A stretch of 51,671 bases of DNA from CAVZTX01 sp963778375 (GTDB taxonomy: Bacteria; Chloroflexota; Ktedonobacteria; Ktedonobacterales; Ktedonobacteraceae), in assembly GCA_963778375.1 (NCBI GenBank), contig CAVZTX010000007.1, forward strand, positions 1 through 51,671, read 5' to 3'. How positions within the stretch are numbered: the stretch's first letter is position 1; every line of letters begins with the position of its first letter. A program made the translations under genes and the position numbers. Below the pieces are notes generated by a model. That model had not been told where the DNA came from, did no database searches, and saw only the letters and a program-made list of their open reading frames with translations. This document shows positions 16,696-25,390 of this stretch, piece after piece.

Positions 16696-17615
16696 GATGA
16701 ACTCCCGGGTAGGGTTATTGCTTGCGTGGAAAGTACGTCTGAGGTACTGTCAGTTCGGTATCTGCCGAGTCCTTTAAGAATGTCGGCAAGTTGAAGTAGC
16801 TGGGCAAGGTTGGGTACGGTTGGGAAGAGAATCAGTTCGTCACAACCTGCCTCCTCGTAGCCGCGAATGAATTGTGCAATGGCTTGTGGATTTGTGAGAA
16901 GGCCTGCAGCGATCTTTTCAGCGAAAGGGCCCGTGAAAGCATAGTAATCCTTCATATAGTCTGTACCGGCTTTGACGACTGCATCATTGCCGAGCGCGAA
17001 GTAGCCTTGCGCCCAGAGTTGGGGCTTGCCGGGGCGTCCCGCATCGCTCCAGGCGGCACGTGCTTTGTCGGCGGCGCGAGCAAATGCTTTGGGTGGTCCA
17101 CCACCATGGACGTAGCCATCGGCATAGCGAGCCATACGCGCAAATCCAGAATCGCTCAGTCCACCAATCAGTAGTTCAGGACCTATGGAACGTGCTGCTT
17201 TCGGGGAGATTTGTTCGTCCTCCCACAAGGAACGGAGGGTGGTGACTTGCTCGGATAGTCGCTTTCCTCTTGAGCGGTAGTCTATTCCGGCGGCGGCATA
17301 ATCTTCCTTGCGAGCGCCTACGGCCAATCCAAGGACAAGTCGACCGCCGGAGATGGCATCGAGAGAGGCTGCTGCTTTAGCGAGTGCCGGAGTGTTGTGC
17401 AGCAGGCTAATGATGATGGTGGTGGCGAGTCGTACGCGATGAGTGACGGCTGCTGCGGCAGTCAGGGCGATGAGAGGGTCGTAGCTATCGTAGACGAGCC
17501 GGTCAATTACTCCCAGGCTGGAAAATGGTCCTTCGTCGGCACGTTTGGCCCATTCGATGATAAGTTGGCCGTTCGTGCCTGGGACGCCGTTTGGCAGTCC
17601 AATTCCGACTCGCAT
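16692..17615 (-). CDS. LLM class F420/FMN-dependent oxidoreductase
   Basis: This 307-residue luciferase-like monooxygenase-fold protein begins MRVGIGLPNG and has the family block RVRLATTIIISLLHNTPALAKAAASLD followed by GGRLVLGLAVGARKEDY. Members are flavin- or F420-linked oxidoreductases. The ATG at 17615 is chosen because AAGGAG is 8 nt upstream and the protein then begins at the first beta strand; the longer reading to 17807 crosses the operator repeats. The stop overlaps the start of the monooxygenase gene (ATGA), so it may take part in the same aromatic pathway or supply a reduced cofactor. Confidence 0.85.
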   Translation of the reverse strand: MRVGIGLPNGVPGTNGQLIIEWAKRADEGPFSSLGVIDRLVYDSYDPLIALTAAAAVTHRVRLATTIIISLLHNTPALAKAAASLDAISGGRLVLGLAVGARKEDYAAAGIDYRSRGKRLSEQVTTLRSLWEDEQISPKAARSIGPELLIGGLSDSGFARMARYADGYVHGGGPPKAFARAADKARAAWSDAGRPGKPQLWAQGYFALGNDAVVKAGTDYMKDYYAFTGPFAEKIAAGLLTNPQAIAQFIRGYEEAGCDELILFPTVPNLAQLLQLADILKGLGRYRTDSTSDVLSTQAITLPGSSS

Positions 17616-17691
17616 ATGCACAACTCCTTTGTGACTGCTGGAGGTGATATGGCTTGCGAAGCGTTTCCATCTTGTGATGGATCTGATGAAA

Positions 17692-17725
17692 GTGTCACTT
17701 GTGACAGTTGTGACGGTTGTGACAC
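17692..17725. promoter_or_regulatory. Three tandem 9-bp TTGTGACnn repeats, probable operator
   Basis: TTGTGACAG, TTGTGACGG and TTGTGACAC run head to tail at 17699-17725. GTGTCAC at 17692-17698 is the inverse of the last GTGACAC. Further TTGTGA half-sites lie at about 17629, 17672 and 17760. The cluster sits in the 241-nt gap between the MFS stop and the LLM start, 77 to 110 nt before the LLM ATG. Direct repeats at about one helical turn suggest a cooperative regulator; none is encoded next to it. Confidence 0.55.
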
Positions 17726-17856
17726 GATATTTGTTTGTCTTTCGTCGCGAGAAGGTATACTTGTGATTCGCCAGCCGTATCTGTTGATAGGGTAAAGTAT
17801 GCAACAAAGTGGATGCGATTTCAAGGGAATTCGGATTTTCTCTATACGTCTGGATG

Positions 17857-19186
17857 TTATACCCGGATTTTTAGAACAAATATGGCTCCGAGCAGGAGAA
17901 AGATTGTTGCTGCCGCGAAGATCAAGCGGTATCCAAGAGCAGTCGCAGTGTAGATACTGACTACGTAGATGAGCAGGCCTCCCAGGGCAGGGGCCATGAT
18001 ATTCGGGAAGGTGCCGGAAGCGCTCCATAAGCCTAAATCTTTGCCCATGTTGTTCAGTGAAGGCATGGAATTGATGGCTAAGGCCCAATCGACGCTGGTA
18101 TAGGCACCATAGCCTATGCCGAAGAGAATGCCTAATGTCCAGAGCGGGAAAGCTACCGGGCGCGATGACGAATGTGAGAGAGGCGAAGGCCATACAGATG
18201 GTAGATGCGCAAACAAGGGGAGTCCTCTTGACTCGATCGGACCAAACGCCAAGGACGAAGGCGCTGCAAAGGGCACCTACCAGGGCGAGTAATGCTACTG
18301 CTGCTGTTGCTTGCACAAAATCGGAGGCGTGTTGCACCTGAGCAAAGTAGTACTCAATGAAGGTCATAAATAGGGCAAGTCCCATCATGACGGCAAAGCG
18401 GGTGAAGAAGATGAGCCGAAAATTATACTCACGCCAGGGTGCGATCCAGTTCACTACAAACCAGCGACGAAATCGGAGCATGGAACTTTCTTTTAGCTGG
18501 GCAGCTTCGTTTACTGGGCGGTGGAAGGGGATTTCGTGCACGCCGATGATTGTAATGAGCATTCCTATGAGTAGGGCAATGCCGGACAAAATATAGAAGA
18601 GGGTGGCACCGTGCCGTATAATTGCGCTGTCATTGGAGGTTAAGGTGAATGAGCCTAATAGGAATGCTGCTACTCCCAGGCTTCCTACGTTACCAAGGAT
18701 GGTCATCAGTCCAAGATAACCGGATGACTCGCCGCGTTGCTCCTTTGGCACGATGTCAGGCATGAGCGCTTGATAGGCGGCACTGGCAGCGTTGTTGCCA
18801 AACTGATTGATGATCAAGGCAATGACGAAAACTGCTATGTTGCCAGCTATCGCCAATAAGAGTGCACTCCCTATCATCAAGATTGTGCCTGCAACAATGT
18901 AAGGGCGACGACGGCCGTGAATACTGGCCGTGCGATCAGACATCAGGCCAAATAGTGGAGGCAGAATCAATGTGATGATAGCGCCTACGGTCGAGATCCA
19001 GCCAAGCAGGACTGCCTGTTGGACGTTGCCTACCTGGCCGTGAGGCACAAAGAGCAGTATCTGGAGCGGAATAATGATTGGGAAAAGTGCTGCTGACTGC
19101 GCGTTGATCGAAAACCAGTAGACGCTGAGGACGAGTTGTTCGCGGGCATTCAGTCTGTGAAGCTCAGGTGAAGTATGCAAATCCAT
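17857..19186 (-). pseudogene. MFS transporter, frameshifted in the C-terminal half
   Basis: The protein starts MDLHTSPELHRLNAREQ and has clear major-facilitator features: paired membrane helices, the loop GLMSDRTASIHGRRRPYI (motif A) and a second-half block VLGVWSDRVKRTPL. Near base 18155 the frame breaks after TFVIAPGSFP and continues in another frame with FPLWTLGILFGIGYGAYTS to a stop at 17857. The joined product is about 440 residues with some twelve helices, a normal MFS length. The original frame runs on out of phase into the intergenic operator. GHGRRRP-type loops and WALAINSMPS resemble the sugar-porter-like SLC45/GPH-type MFS proteins, but location upstream of the aromatic genes suggests aromatic-acid uptake. 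One missing or extra base would explain it. Confidence 0.8.
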
Positions 19187-19679
19187 GTGCTTGACTTCTT
19201 TCTATTCTTCTTGTAGATCAAGCGCTTTCCAACAGTTACTAGGCATTGGCAATTTTTAGTCCGTTCTTGCCTCTCTTGTTTGTGCTCGGTAGAGGTGCTG
19301 GTTTGGAGTGTTGGTGATTGCTTAGTAGGTATTATACATCAGGTTTGTTGGGTGGCGGGGGTTGGCATGGCAAATAAACTTCCAGGAAACGTAACGCTGT
19401 CCGTGGCTATTAGCTTGATCGACTTCTGACGCGTTCCAGTAAAAATAGTGGTTCACGTTTCTGTTCAAATTGTGGGCGGCGCAACACCCTTGCTGGGTGA
19501 GGTACGGTATCATGTCCGTATTGCGGGCATCGTTATGAACAAGCATGATTGATTGGTTGTTATGCAGGTAGAAAAATAGGTAGTGAAGCTTCCTTCAAAC
19601 TTGCATGCAATATGTTTGTGTGAGATAATGCGCCGTACTGAGCGGGAGAAATACACCTGGCGAAGAGAAAGCTAAGACA
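19187..19679. other. Intergenic region with divergent regulatory sequences
   Basis: No coding region is supported here. AAGCGCTT at 19220-19227, read GGAAAGCGCTTGA on the minus strand, lies about 34 nt upstream of the MFS start and resembles a LacI-family operator core. A promoter for the plus-strand gene at 19680 is listed separately. The rest shows no repeat or hairpin that I can support. Confidence 0.45.
19601..19629 (+). promoter_or_regulatory. Sigma-70-type promoter
   Basis: TTGCAT (19601-19606) and GATAAT (19624-19629) are 17 nt apart and about 50 nt before the ATG at 19680. Confidence 0.55.
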
Positions 19680-20009
19680 ATGTTGAAGTCCCTTTCCGAT
19701 TTGGCAGTGACGCTGGGTGTGATTACTGTTATTGCTCTCCTCTATGCATTGATTACGATTAGTTCTGGGATGTATCCAAGTAAACGGCAGCTTTGGATCT
19801 TTATCCTGATTGCACTTGGGGCGTCGTATGTGCTCGCAGGTCTTCTTCAATTAATCTTTCATCTTAGTTGGGTTCCGATAGCGTTAGTCGTGACAATTCT
19901 GCTCTTCGTTGCGGGCAATTGGGTGAATGAGAGGCAAGAGCAGGAGGATGCTGTGCAATTAGTTGAGCAAGAACAGGAAGATGACCCCGAGTTATCGGAG
20001 GTTGAATAG
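19680..20009 (+). CDS. Small membrane protein with acidic tail
   Basis: I do not recognise this 109-residue protein. It has three predicted membrane helices (about residues 8-28, 37-59 and 64-82), then a strongly acidic tail (ERQEQEDAVQLVEQEQEDD). A promoter at 19601-19629 and an opposing gene with a shared hairpin at 20102-20126 support a real single-gene transcript. The ribosome site is weak. Confidence 0.6.
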   Translation: MLKSLSDLAVTLGVITVIALLYALITISSGMYPSKRQLWIFILIALGASYVLAGLLQLIFHLSWVPIALVVTILLFVAGNWVNERQEQEDAVQLVEQEQEDDPELSEVE

Positions 20010-20101
20010 ATTCGAGAACTTAAGACCGCTTCCTTGTACTAGAAGCAGAAGCAATCATGCACGTATGATGAAGAAGAAAATGATGACGAGCAAGGCGGTC
20101 C

Positions 20102-20126
20102 TATGCGGAGGCTCAGAGGCCGCATA
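20102..20126. terminator. Hairpin between convergent small genes
   Basis: tatgcgg (20102-20108) pairs perfectly with ccgcata (20120-20126) across an 11-nt loop. It lies between the stops of the genes at 19680 and 20160. There is no long T-tract, so termination is only probable. Confidence 0.4.
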
Positions 20127-20159
20127 ATCAGATAATATTTCCTGCTATCAGACAGTACT

Positions 20160-20399
20160 TTAAGACTGCATGTCTCTCCAACGCTGATTGTGATCGTGGA
20201 CGGTTTCGGTGTCGATTGCCTGTAGTCGGGGTTCTGTTTCGCGCTGTACCTCGGTGAGTGATTTGCGGTAACACTCGATAAAATTGCCGAGTCCTATTAC
20301 CTCTTCGGGTTGGAGTTCGAAGCTGAGGCCGGTTGGATGTTTAATGATAAGCCCGGTTTCCTCCATGCTAACCCTGTACTTTCCAATGATTGCATCCAT
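20160..20399 (-). CDS. Small soluble protein of unknown function
   Basis: This 79-residue protein is not recognised. It opens with a beta-rich half (IIGKYRVSMEETGLIIKHPT) and continues with a charged helical half. AAGGAAG lies 7 nt before the ATG, which supports expression. There is no signal peptide or membrane helix. It stands between a lipoprotein gene on the same strand and a convergent membrane-protein gene. Confidence 0.55.
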   Translation of the reverse strand: MDAIIGKYRVSMEETGLIIKHPTGLSFELQPEEVIGLGNFIECYRKSLTEVQRETEPRLQAIDTETVHDHNQRWRDMQS

Positions 20400-20539
20400 A
20401 GTTGCTTCCTTATCTTGCTCTCGTGTATGCTGTACGCCAGATTTGCGAGATGCAGTGAGTCACATGTTCATTTTACAAATTGTAAAGGACAAAGCGCAAC
20501 TAGTCAACAAGCGAGCAGTATTGCCATCAAATCAAACGT

Positions 20540-20995
20540 CTAATCCTGGCCAGAGCCGTTGATGTTCTCAGTGACGGTGGCGATACTTACCTGAACACTT
20601 TTCCATGTTGGCTCTGTTGCCGTCACTTGAATAGCAAATGCTTCCGTTGCATTGCCTGCAACATTGTCAACATTCATTGTTGCGGAGCCAATAACGTTAC
20701 CTGCCGCGTTTAAGAGCGTCGCCTTCACATAAATGTCGTGCTGCTGACTATCACCGTTTTTCACCTGCCCATCTACCTCAAAGGTCGTTCCGGTTGCCGC
20801 TTTCACCGTAGGTGTACCGATAATTGTCATCTCTTTGATTAAAGCAGTAACGGTTGCGGTGGTACTGGCACCGGGCGGATTACTCGGTTCGGTTGCAGAA
20901 GTGTCTCCTGCACATGCTGTCAGTACGAGTATCATACCTACAAGGCTGATTAGAGTCAGTAAAAATGCTTTGCGTGCAGAAAAGAATGAAAGCAT
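20540..20995 (-). CDS. Lipoprotein with FxLYD-like beta domain
   Basis: The 151-residue product has a lipoprotein signal with lipobox LTAC (Cys28), then a Ser/Thr/Pro-rich linker and a beta-rich domain. The pattern EVDGQVKNGDSQQHDIYVKATLLNAAGNVIGSA resembles FxLYD-type domains of surface lipoproteins. An AAGGAG site lies 10 nt before the ATG. It would be anchored on the outer face of the membrane; its partner or ligand is unknown. Confidence 0.75.
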   Translation of the reverse strand: MLSFFSARKAFLLTLISLVGMILVLTACAGDTSATEPSNPPGASTTATVTALIKEMTIIGTPTVKAATGTTFEVDGQVKNGDSQQHDIYVKATLLNAAGNVIGSATMNVDNVAGNATEAFAIQVTATEPTWKSVQVSIATVTENINGSGQD

Positions 20996-21275
20996 GAGAT
21001 AGTTTCTCCTTGTTGAAATGTGTATCAGTATCCATTGACGTGCGCTTATTTCCTTATCTATACTCTAATTAACTCTTTGCTGATGACCATTTGACTGGTT
21101 TTAAAGAAGGATGAATGAATATAAACTTGCTTGTATCGTAACCCTCGTTGCGAAAATATAACGCGATCTCAACTCGATTACAACTTCTTCAGCTTGCTAA
21201 TACTATGCATATCTTCTATAGTTTTTCATGGAAACTTCTTTTTTACTGTTATTTCGATAAAATCGAAAGGATTCA

Positions 21276-22082
21276 ATGGATACCATGGACACAATGGACA
21301 CTCCAGAGGTTCGGAAGGCCTTAGAGGAAGTACCGAGTGAGGTAATCACAGCGACTACCGATTTGATGGCATCGTTCACTACCCCTGTGTCGCGCCGTAG
21401 GCTGTTGCTCAGAGCTGCGGCAGGAGCTGTGGGGATAGCTGTAGCGGGAGTCGGTGCTGGTGCGATCTTGAATGCACACACAGTGCATGCTGAGGCGGCA
21501 TCAGGCGGTTCAAAACTCAAAGAGTTCTTTAGTATCCTGGCAACTGGAGAGGCGCTATTCACTACTTTTTACACTCATGGCGTTGAGAACCATGAGCAGT
21601 TGGGTATCAATGGAGAGGCGCTAGACGCTCTCGAAGCCATTCGGACGGAAGAGCAAATCCACTATAACTTTGCGGTGGCCAACGGAGGTGTACCGGCTAC
21701 AACGCACTTCAGTTTTCCTCATGGTCCAGAGACCTTTACGAATCGTTCGCTCTTCCTGGCAACCCAGCAGTTGAGTGAGGATTTGACGAACGGGGCACTC
21801 CTAGCATGGATTCTGGATATGGCAGAAATGGGATTGCCTCGGCTGGCGCAGATTGGTGGGCAGCTCATGCAGGTGGAAGGTGGCCACCGGGTAGTGGGGC
21901 GTGTCATCATGCATGCTGATCCCTGGGATAACTGGGCGTTCGGACCTGTCTCGCTCGAAAACTTTTTGCAGGTACCAGCCGTGGTTGCGGCTGCAGGCTT
22001 CCTGAGTCCACGACCAGGCAATGACTTCGTGTTCCATCCAGTAAGCGCAAGCTTCCCAGGAGTAATTCACACGAGGCCTTAA
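21276..22082 (+). CDS. Tat-exported ferritin-like domain protein
   Basis: This 268-residue protein has a twin-arginine signal (SRRRLLLRAAAG, about residues 34-45) followed by a hydrophobic stretch and HAEAA cleavage region. The rest fits the Ferritin_2 (rubrerythrin-like/dessication-related) four-helix fold, with Glu/His pairs in FSILATGEALFTTFYTHGVE, IRTEEQIHYNF and MQVEGGHRVVGR that could bind two metals. The N-terminus is a small tandem repeat, MDTMDTMDT, giving three possible ATG starts. The first is preferred because GAAAGGA lies about 5 nt upstream. The fold is likely; an oxidative-stress or metal role outside the membrane is inferred. A strong hairpin follows at 22124-22168. Confidence 0.8.
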   Translation: MDTMDTMDTPEVRKALEEVPSEVITATTDLMASFTTPVSRRRLLLRAAAGAVGIAVAGVGAGAILNAHTVHAEAASGGSKLKEFFSILATGEALFTTFYTHGVENHEQLGINGEALDALEAIRTEEQIHYNFAVANGGVPATTHFSFPHGPETFTNRSLFLATQQLSEDLTNGALLAWILDMAEMGLPRLAQIGGQLMQVEGGHRVVGRVIMHADPWDNWAFGPVSLENFLQVPAVVAAAGFLSPRPGNDFVFHPVSASFPGVIHTRP

Positions 22083-22123
22083 CCTTGTTATATCGGTATA
22101 TATGAGCATGGTAGGTAACTTGC

Positions 22124-22168
22124 TACTAAGGGCTTCTCGTCGTCTATTGCGATGAGAAGCCCTTAGTA
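22124..22168. terminator. 19-bp hairpin, probable terminator of the ferritin-like gene
   Basis: The arms 22124-22142 and 22150-22168 pair over 19 bp with one G-T mismatch and a 7-nt loop; the core is agggcttctc. It begins 42 nt after the stop. The downstream T content is moderate (cgtgttctattt). The remaining bases up to 22356 hold no feature I can support. Confidence 0.6.
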
Positions 22169-22356
22169 ATAACGTGTTCTATTTATTCCCAGCTTATGGC
22201 AGGATATATTGGACCAAGTAGTATGTCTTATAGCCATAGGCTAGCTCGATGGCTGCCAAAACCCAAGCCTTACATTCTGAAACCGGATAGGAATTCCAGC
22301 GGCGTATGTACGCGGCTCAAGTGCCTGCACTTATGAAAGCTGTCTAAAGAATGCAT

Positions 22357-24153
22357 TTATCCTTTTGCTCTTGGCCATGGCGCAAAGGGATTCTTGACGT
22401 TGCTAAGTATCGGTTTTAGATCAGGAAAATGCCTCAACAAGATGGTTGTCATGTTGTTGTTGACGACCCAGTCGAAGCCAACTTGCGAGTAGACCTTGGA
22501 ATTGTAATCCGTTGTGAAGAATTTATCGCTTTCCAGACGGCGAGATGCCATGAGGATAAAGATGCGGAAGGCGGTGTCGCTGAAGCCAAATCCCTGGGGT
22601 GGATTCTCCGCGAACATGCCAATCATCAGATCGACTTGATTGATGTCGTTGTTGTAAATTTGCCGTAGTTCCTCTACCCACTGTTTGTTGTCGGTAATCT
22701 CTTCGAAGGTTTTGACGGGAGGGCGATAAATCAGCTTGCGAAACTCATTGTAGCGAGGCACTCCACGTTCGCGGTCACGCAGAATTTCTGTTGTCGCCAG
22801 GTCGATGGTGCTCCCATCCGGCTCTGTACGTTTTTGAAGTAAATGAGGATAATTGTGCAGGGTAATTGATCCGGGGTTGACGGTACCGAAGGAATAGAAG
22901 AGATCGGTCATGGAGATTTGCTGAGTGATCTCTCGCGCCTGACGATCAACTACCTGTCCAAGCGTTCGTTCCAGCAGGATTTGATCGTTCGCGACCGAAC
23001 GGAAGCTGAATTCGTCGGGCAAGAGGGGATGCATGCGGTAGACGGAAACGAACTCTTCGGTGAGGGAGTAGGGTACTCCATAGAAGTCCTTGGGAGAGCC
23101 GGGGATGCCACTAATGATCTCACTCTTGCTGATGCGCCCGAAGTGACGGTAGATCCACTCGCCTGCCATCCCCCACCAGTTGCCATTCATGCCGACTTCG
23201 AGGGTGGGGTTGTCAAGGATGGCGGGGGTCCAATCGATGGTATGAATTTTCGCCATGAGGGCTGTGTTGACGAGCCGTGCATGATCGAACAGGTCGTCAT
23301 CGGACCAGGATGGATATGCGGCGCGGAGCTGGTCGCAGATCAGGTTGTGCTCTCGCGTGAAAAGCGTATGCATCAAGCTCAAGCCGATCCACCAGTTGCC
23401 GTTGACACCGGTGATCTCGACTCCGCTTTGAGGGTCGGCAGGGAGCAGGCCATCGGGACCAATTTTCAGCTTACCATCCTCGCCTGACCTCACTTGATCC
23501 TGAGTTTGTTTATCGCTTCCGTAAATCTGAGATCCATCCCACCAGGCTGTGGCAACATTAAGATAGGTGGGGGGTAGGTCATCGGAATCTGATGAGTGCG
23601 TTGGGTCTTGGTGGGTACGTAGGATGCGCATTGGATGTTCGTACCAGGGATCATTGTCTTGTAGTGGTATTTCCCAGGGATTCTCTTTCTGGTTTTTTCC
23701 ATGACTGAACCAATCATGGATCATAAACTGGACCCAAGCGGCTGCCAGCAGATTGAGGATTGTAACAGGCTTGAAGGTGTCACGGGTGAGCAATGCCTGG
23801 CTGACGATGCGCGGGTTTGGCGTGAGGACTGCTAGCTCGTTGGGGAAGGCATCTTCCAGCGGGACGTTCCGTCCGAAACGTGTGCTAGCACTGCCCATTT
23901 TGGGATTTTCCAAATCGTTGAAGGTGCCATCAGCGGTGCGTGCAGTGAGGTAGCGCTTGTCATCTTCGTTCGGAGTGACTGGCTCTCGTTTCCCTATATA
24001 GGTATCATACAGATTCTTTGCTCTTAATCTGAAACGCAGGCCAATTAAAGTTAAGAGTGCAAGAGGGAGCGGGAGTCTATGCCATCCGATAGATTTGTCG
24101 ACTGCTTCGGTCAAGCGTGAATAGAAGCGTGTAAATGGTGATCCTGATGCCAT
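22357..24153 (-). CDS. Haem peroxidase family, fatty-acid alpha-dioxygenase-like
   Basis: This 598-residue protein of the animal-haem-peroxidase superfamily resembles plant alpha-dioxygenases, which oxygenate fatty acids at carbon 2. Supporting blocks are AAAWVQFMIHDWFSHG with distal His candidates H146 and H151, DGSQIYGSD, LFTREHNLICD, AKIHTIDWTPAIL, and VYRMHPLLPD. The last holds Y372 and H375 in the Tyr-x2-His arrangement of the catalytic Tyr and proximal haem His of alpha-DOX. NEFRKLIYRPP and MASRRLESDKFFTTDYN also fit. No signal peptide is obvious; the hydrophobic stretch near residues 27-40 may be a membrane contact. Length is close to the 620-640 of the plant enzymes. Linoleate-diol-synthase-like activity is the main alternative. 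A lipoprotein gene lies 149 nt upstream on the same strand. Confidence 0.85.
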   Translation of the reverse strand: MASGSPFTRFYSRLTEAVDKSIGWHRLPLPLALLTLIGLRFRLRAKNLYDTYIGKREPVTPNEDDKRYLTARTADGTFNDLENPKMGSASTRFGRNVPLEDAFPNELAVLTPNPRIVSQALLTRDTFKPVTILNLLAAAWVQFMIHDWFSHGKNQKENPWEIPLQDNDPWYEHPMRILRTHQDPTHSSDSDDLPPTYLNVATAWWDGSQIYGSDKQTQDQVRSGEDGKLKIGPDGLLPADPQSGVEITGVNGNWWIGLSLMHTLFTREHNLICDQLRAAYPSWSDDDLFDHARLVNTALMAKIHTIDWTPAILDNPTLEVGMNGNWWGMAGEWIYRHFGRISKSEIISGIPGSPKDFYGVPYSLTEEFVSVYRMHPLLPDEFSFRSVANDQILLERTLGQVVDRQAREITQQISMTDLFYSFGTVNPGSITLHNYPHLLQKRTEPDGSTIDLATTEILRDRERGVPRYNEFRKLIYRPPVKTFEEITDNKQWVEELRQIYNNDINQVDLMIGMFAENPPQGFGFSDTAFRIFILMASRRLESDKFFTTDYNSKVYSQVGFDWVVNNNMTTILLRHFPDLKPILSNVKNPFAPWPRAKG

Positions 24154-24302
24154 GTGTGATCATCCTCTCTGTTCAATTGTAAAGTAGAGAATATTTCTCC
24201 TTCGCAGTGATTAACGAGAGATGGCCGATTTATTGGCGATGGGCGCGATCAATCGGCCGCTACGAGTCATACGGAAGGATTGAGAGCTATATTTCTTTTT
24301 GC

Positions 24303-25049
24303 CTATACTGTTGTGATGCGCAAGTTGCTGATACGAATTACGACACCACTGCATTGTAGCTCTAAGGGACCAGTCGATAGCTTGGGAGTTACTGAACTGG
24401 TGGCGGCACTTGTCCGCTCATCATCAATGAAAAATAAAACAGAGCCTCCTCGGACTTCGACACGGTAGGTATGCAATTGGGTCCCGGGTTCATAATCCTT
24501 GATCTGCTGGCTGCTATCCATGTCATTGACTGGTTCAATGGTGACACTTACACTGGGGTGAATGGAAAAGATCTTGCTTGTTATTGGCCGTAATTCATTG
24601 ATAAAGGCTTGATAACCATCTTTTCCCGGAGCACCGGCCGCAACAAGTTGGAAGTAGCCTCCTTGCCTTGGTACGCTTATGATCTGGATGCTGTACTCAA
24701 CCGCGTAGTAGGGTGTTGTTGGTTGATAGGGAATAGTGATTGAAAGTGCAGGGCCTGCATCGCTTTGTAGTGCGCCATTGGCTACTTTCCATGCTCCTGT
24801 AGCTTGCCAACCGGCCAATCCATGCGACCAATCTGCCTGGAAGAGCACTTGACCGGGGGGTACGGGAGTGGCCGTAGACGTAGGATTCTTTGTTGTGGGT
24901 GTGGGAGTCGTCCCTCCACAGGCAATAAGTAAAAATGTCAGACACCCAAGCAGAAAGATGCGCAGGATTGGCCTCGGAAATACAAACACTCTGGATTTGC
25001 GCTGTTTAACATACTTTCTCAATCGAGAATAAAAAGCGGGGTCTATCAT
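24303..25049 (-). CDS. Lipoprotein with LamG/DUF1080-like beta-sandwich
   Basis: The 248-residue product has a long basic N-terminus, a hydrophobic core and lipobox LIAC (Cys44), followed by a Thr/Pro-rich linker. The rest looks like a concanavalin-type jelly roll: VLFQADWSHGLAGWQATGAW, PYYAVEYSIQII, HTYRVEVRGGSVLFFIDDE and ISNLRITTV. Such domains bind or cleave carbohydrate or act as passive surface modules. AAGGAG lies 6 nt before the ATG. It precedes the alpha-dioxygenase gene and may share its transcript. Confidence 0.75.
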   Translation of the reverse strand: MIDPAFYSRLRKYVKQRKSRVFVFPRPILRIFLLGCLTFLLIACGGTTPTPTTKNPTSTATPVPPGQVLFQADWSHGLAGWQATGAWKVANGALQSDAGPALSITIPYQPTTPYYAVEYSIQIISVPRQGGYFQLVAAGAPGKDGYQAFINELRPITSKIFSIHPSVSVTIEPVNDMDSSQQIKDYEPGTQLHTYRVEVRGGSVLFFIDDERTSAATSSVTPKLSTGPLELQCSGVVIRISNLRITTV

Positions 25050-25232
25050 GACTTTCTCCTTCTAACGCTTCTTTCTGAAAGGTGATACTTTTACGCATTC
25101 ATCATTGATATACGTTATGGTAGTATCTCATCATCTCGAAATCGTTACGGCCTGATTTACCCACTTAGATGACCGGGGCTATTATCATCCTCATCAGTAG
25201 GCTTGTCAATGAAAATAGGTCAGGTTTTGCTC

Positions 25233-25262
25233 TTGACAAAGCGGATAGCAATATGTTATATT
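25233..25262 (+). promoter_or_regulatory. Strong sigma-70-type promoter of the nfeD-slipin pair
   Basis: TTGACA (25233-25238) and TATATT (25257-25262) are 18 nt apart. The transcript leader to ATG 25391 would be about 120 nt. The intergenic region 25050-25390 contains nothing else I can support. Confidence 0.65.
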
Positions 25263-25390
25263 CATTATAGCAAATAGCTATTGCCGTATACAAGTATCGT
25301 GTTTTGAATAGGTTTGTGCTATGATACCTCTAGAATTTGGTACTTATGTTACGTGTAGGCGCGTTGACTACTAAAGAGAGGGTTATCGCT

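Noticed and set aside
19322..19546. 74-residue minus-strand open frame in the intergenic gap
   Set aside because: No ribosome site, no motif, and atypical residue composition.
22918..23487. 189-residue plus-strand open frame
   Set aside because: It lies wholly inside the alpha-dioxygenase gene on the other strand and shows no family motif.
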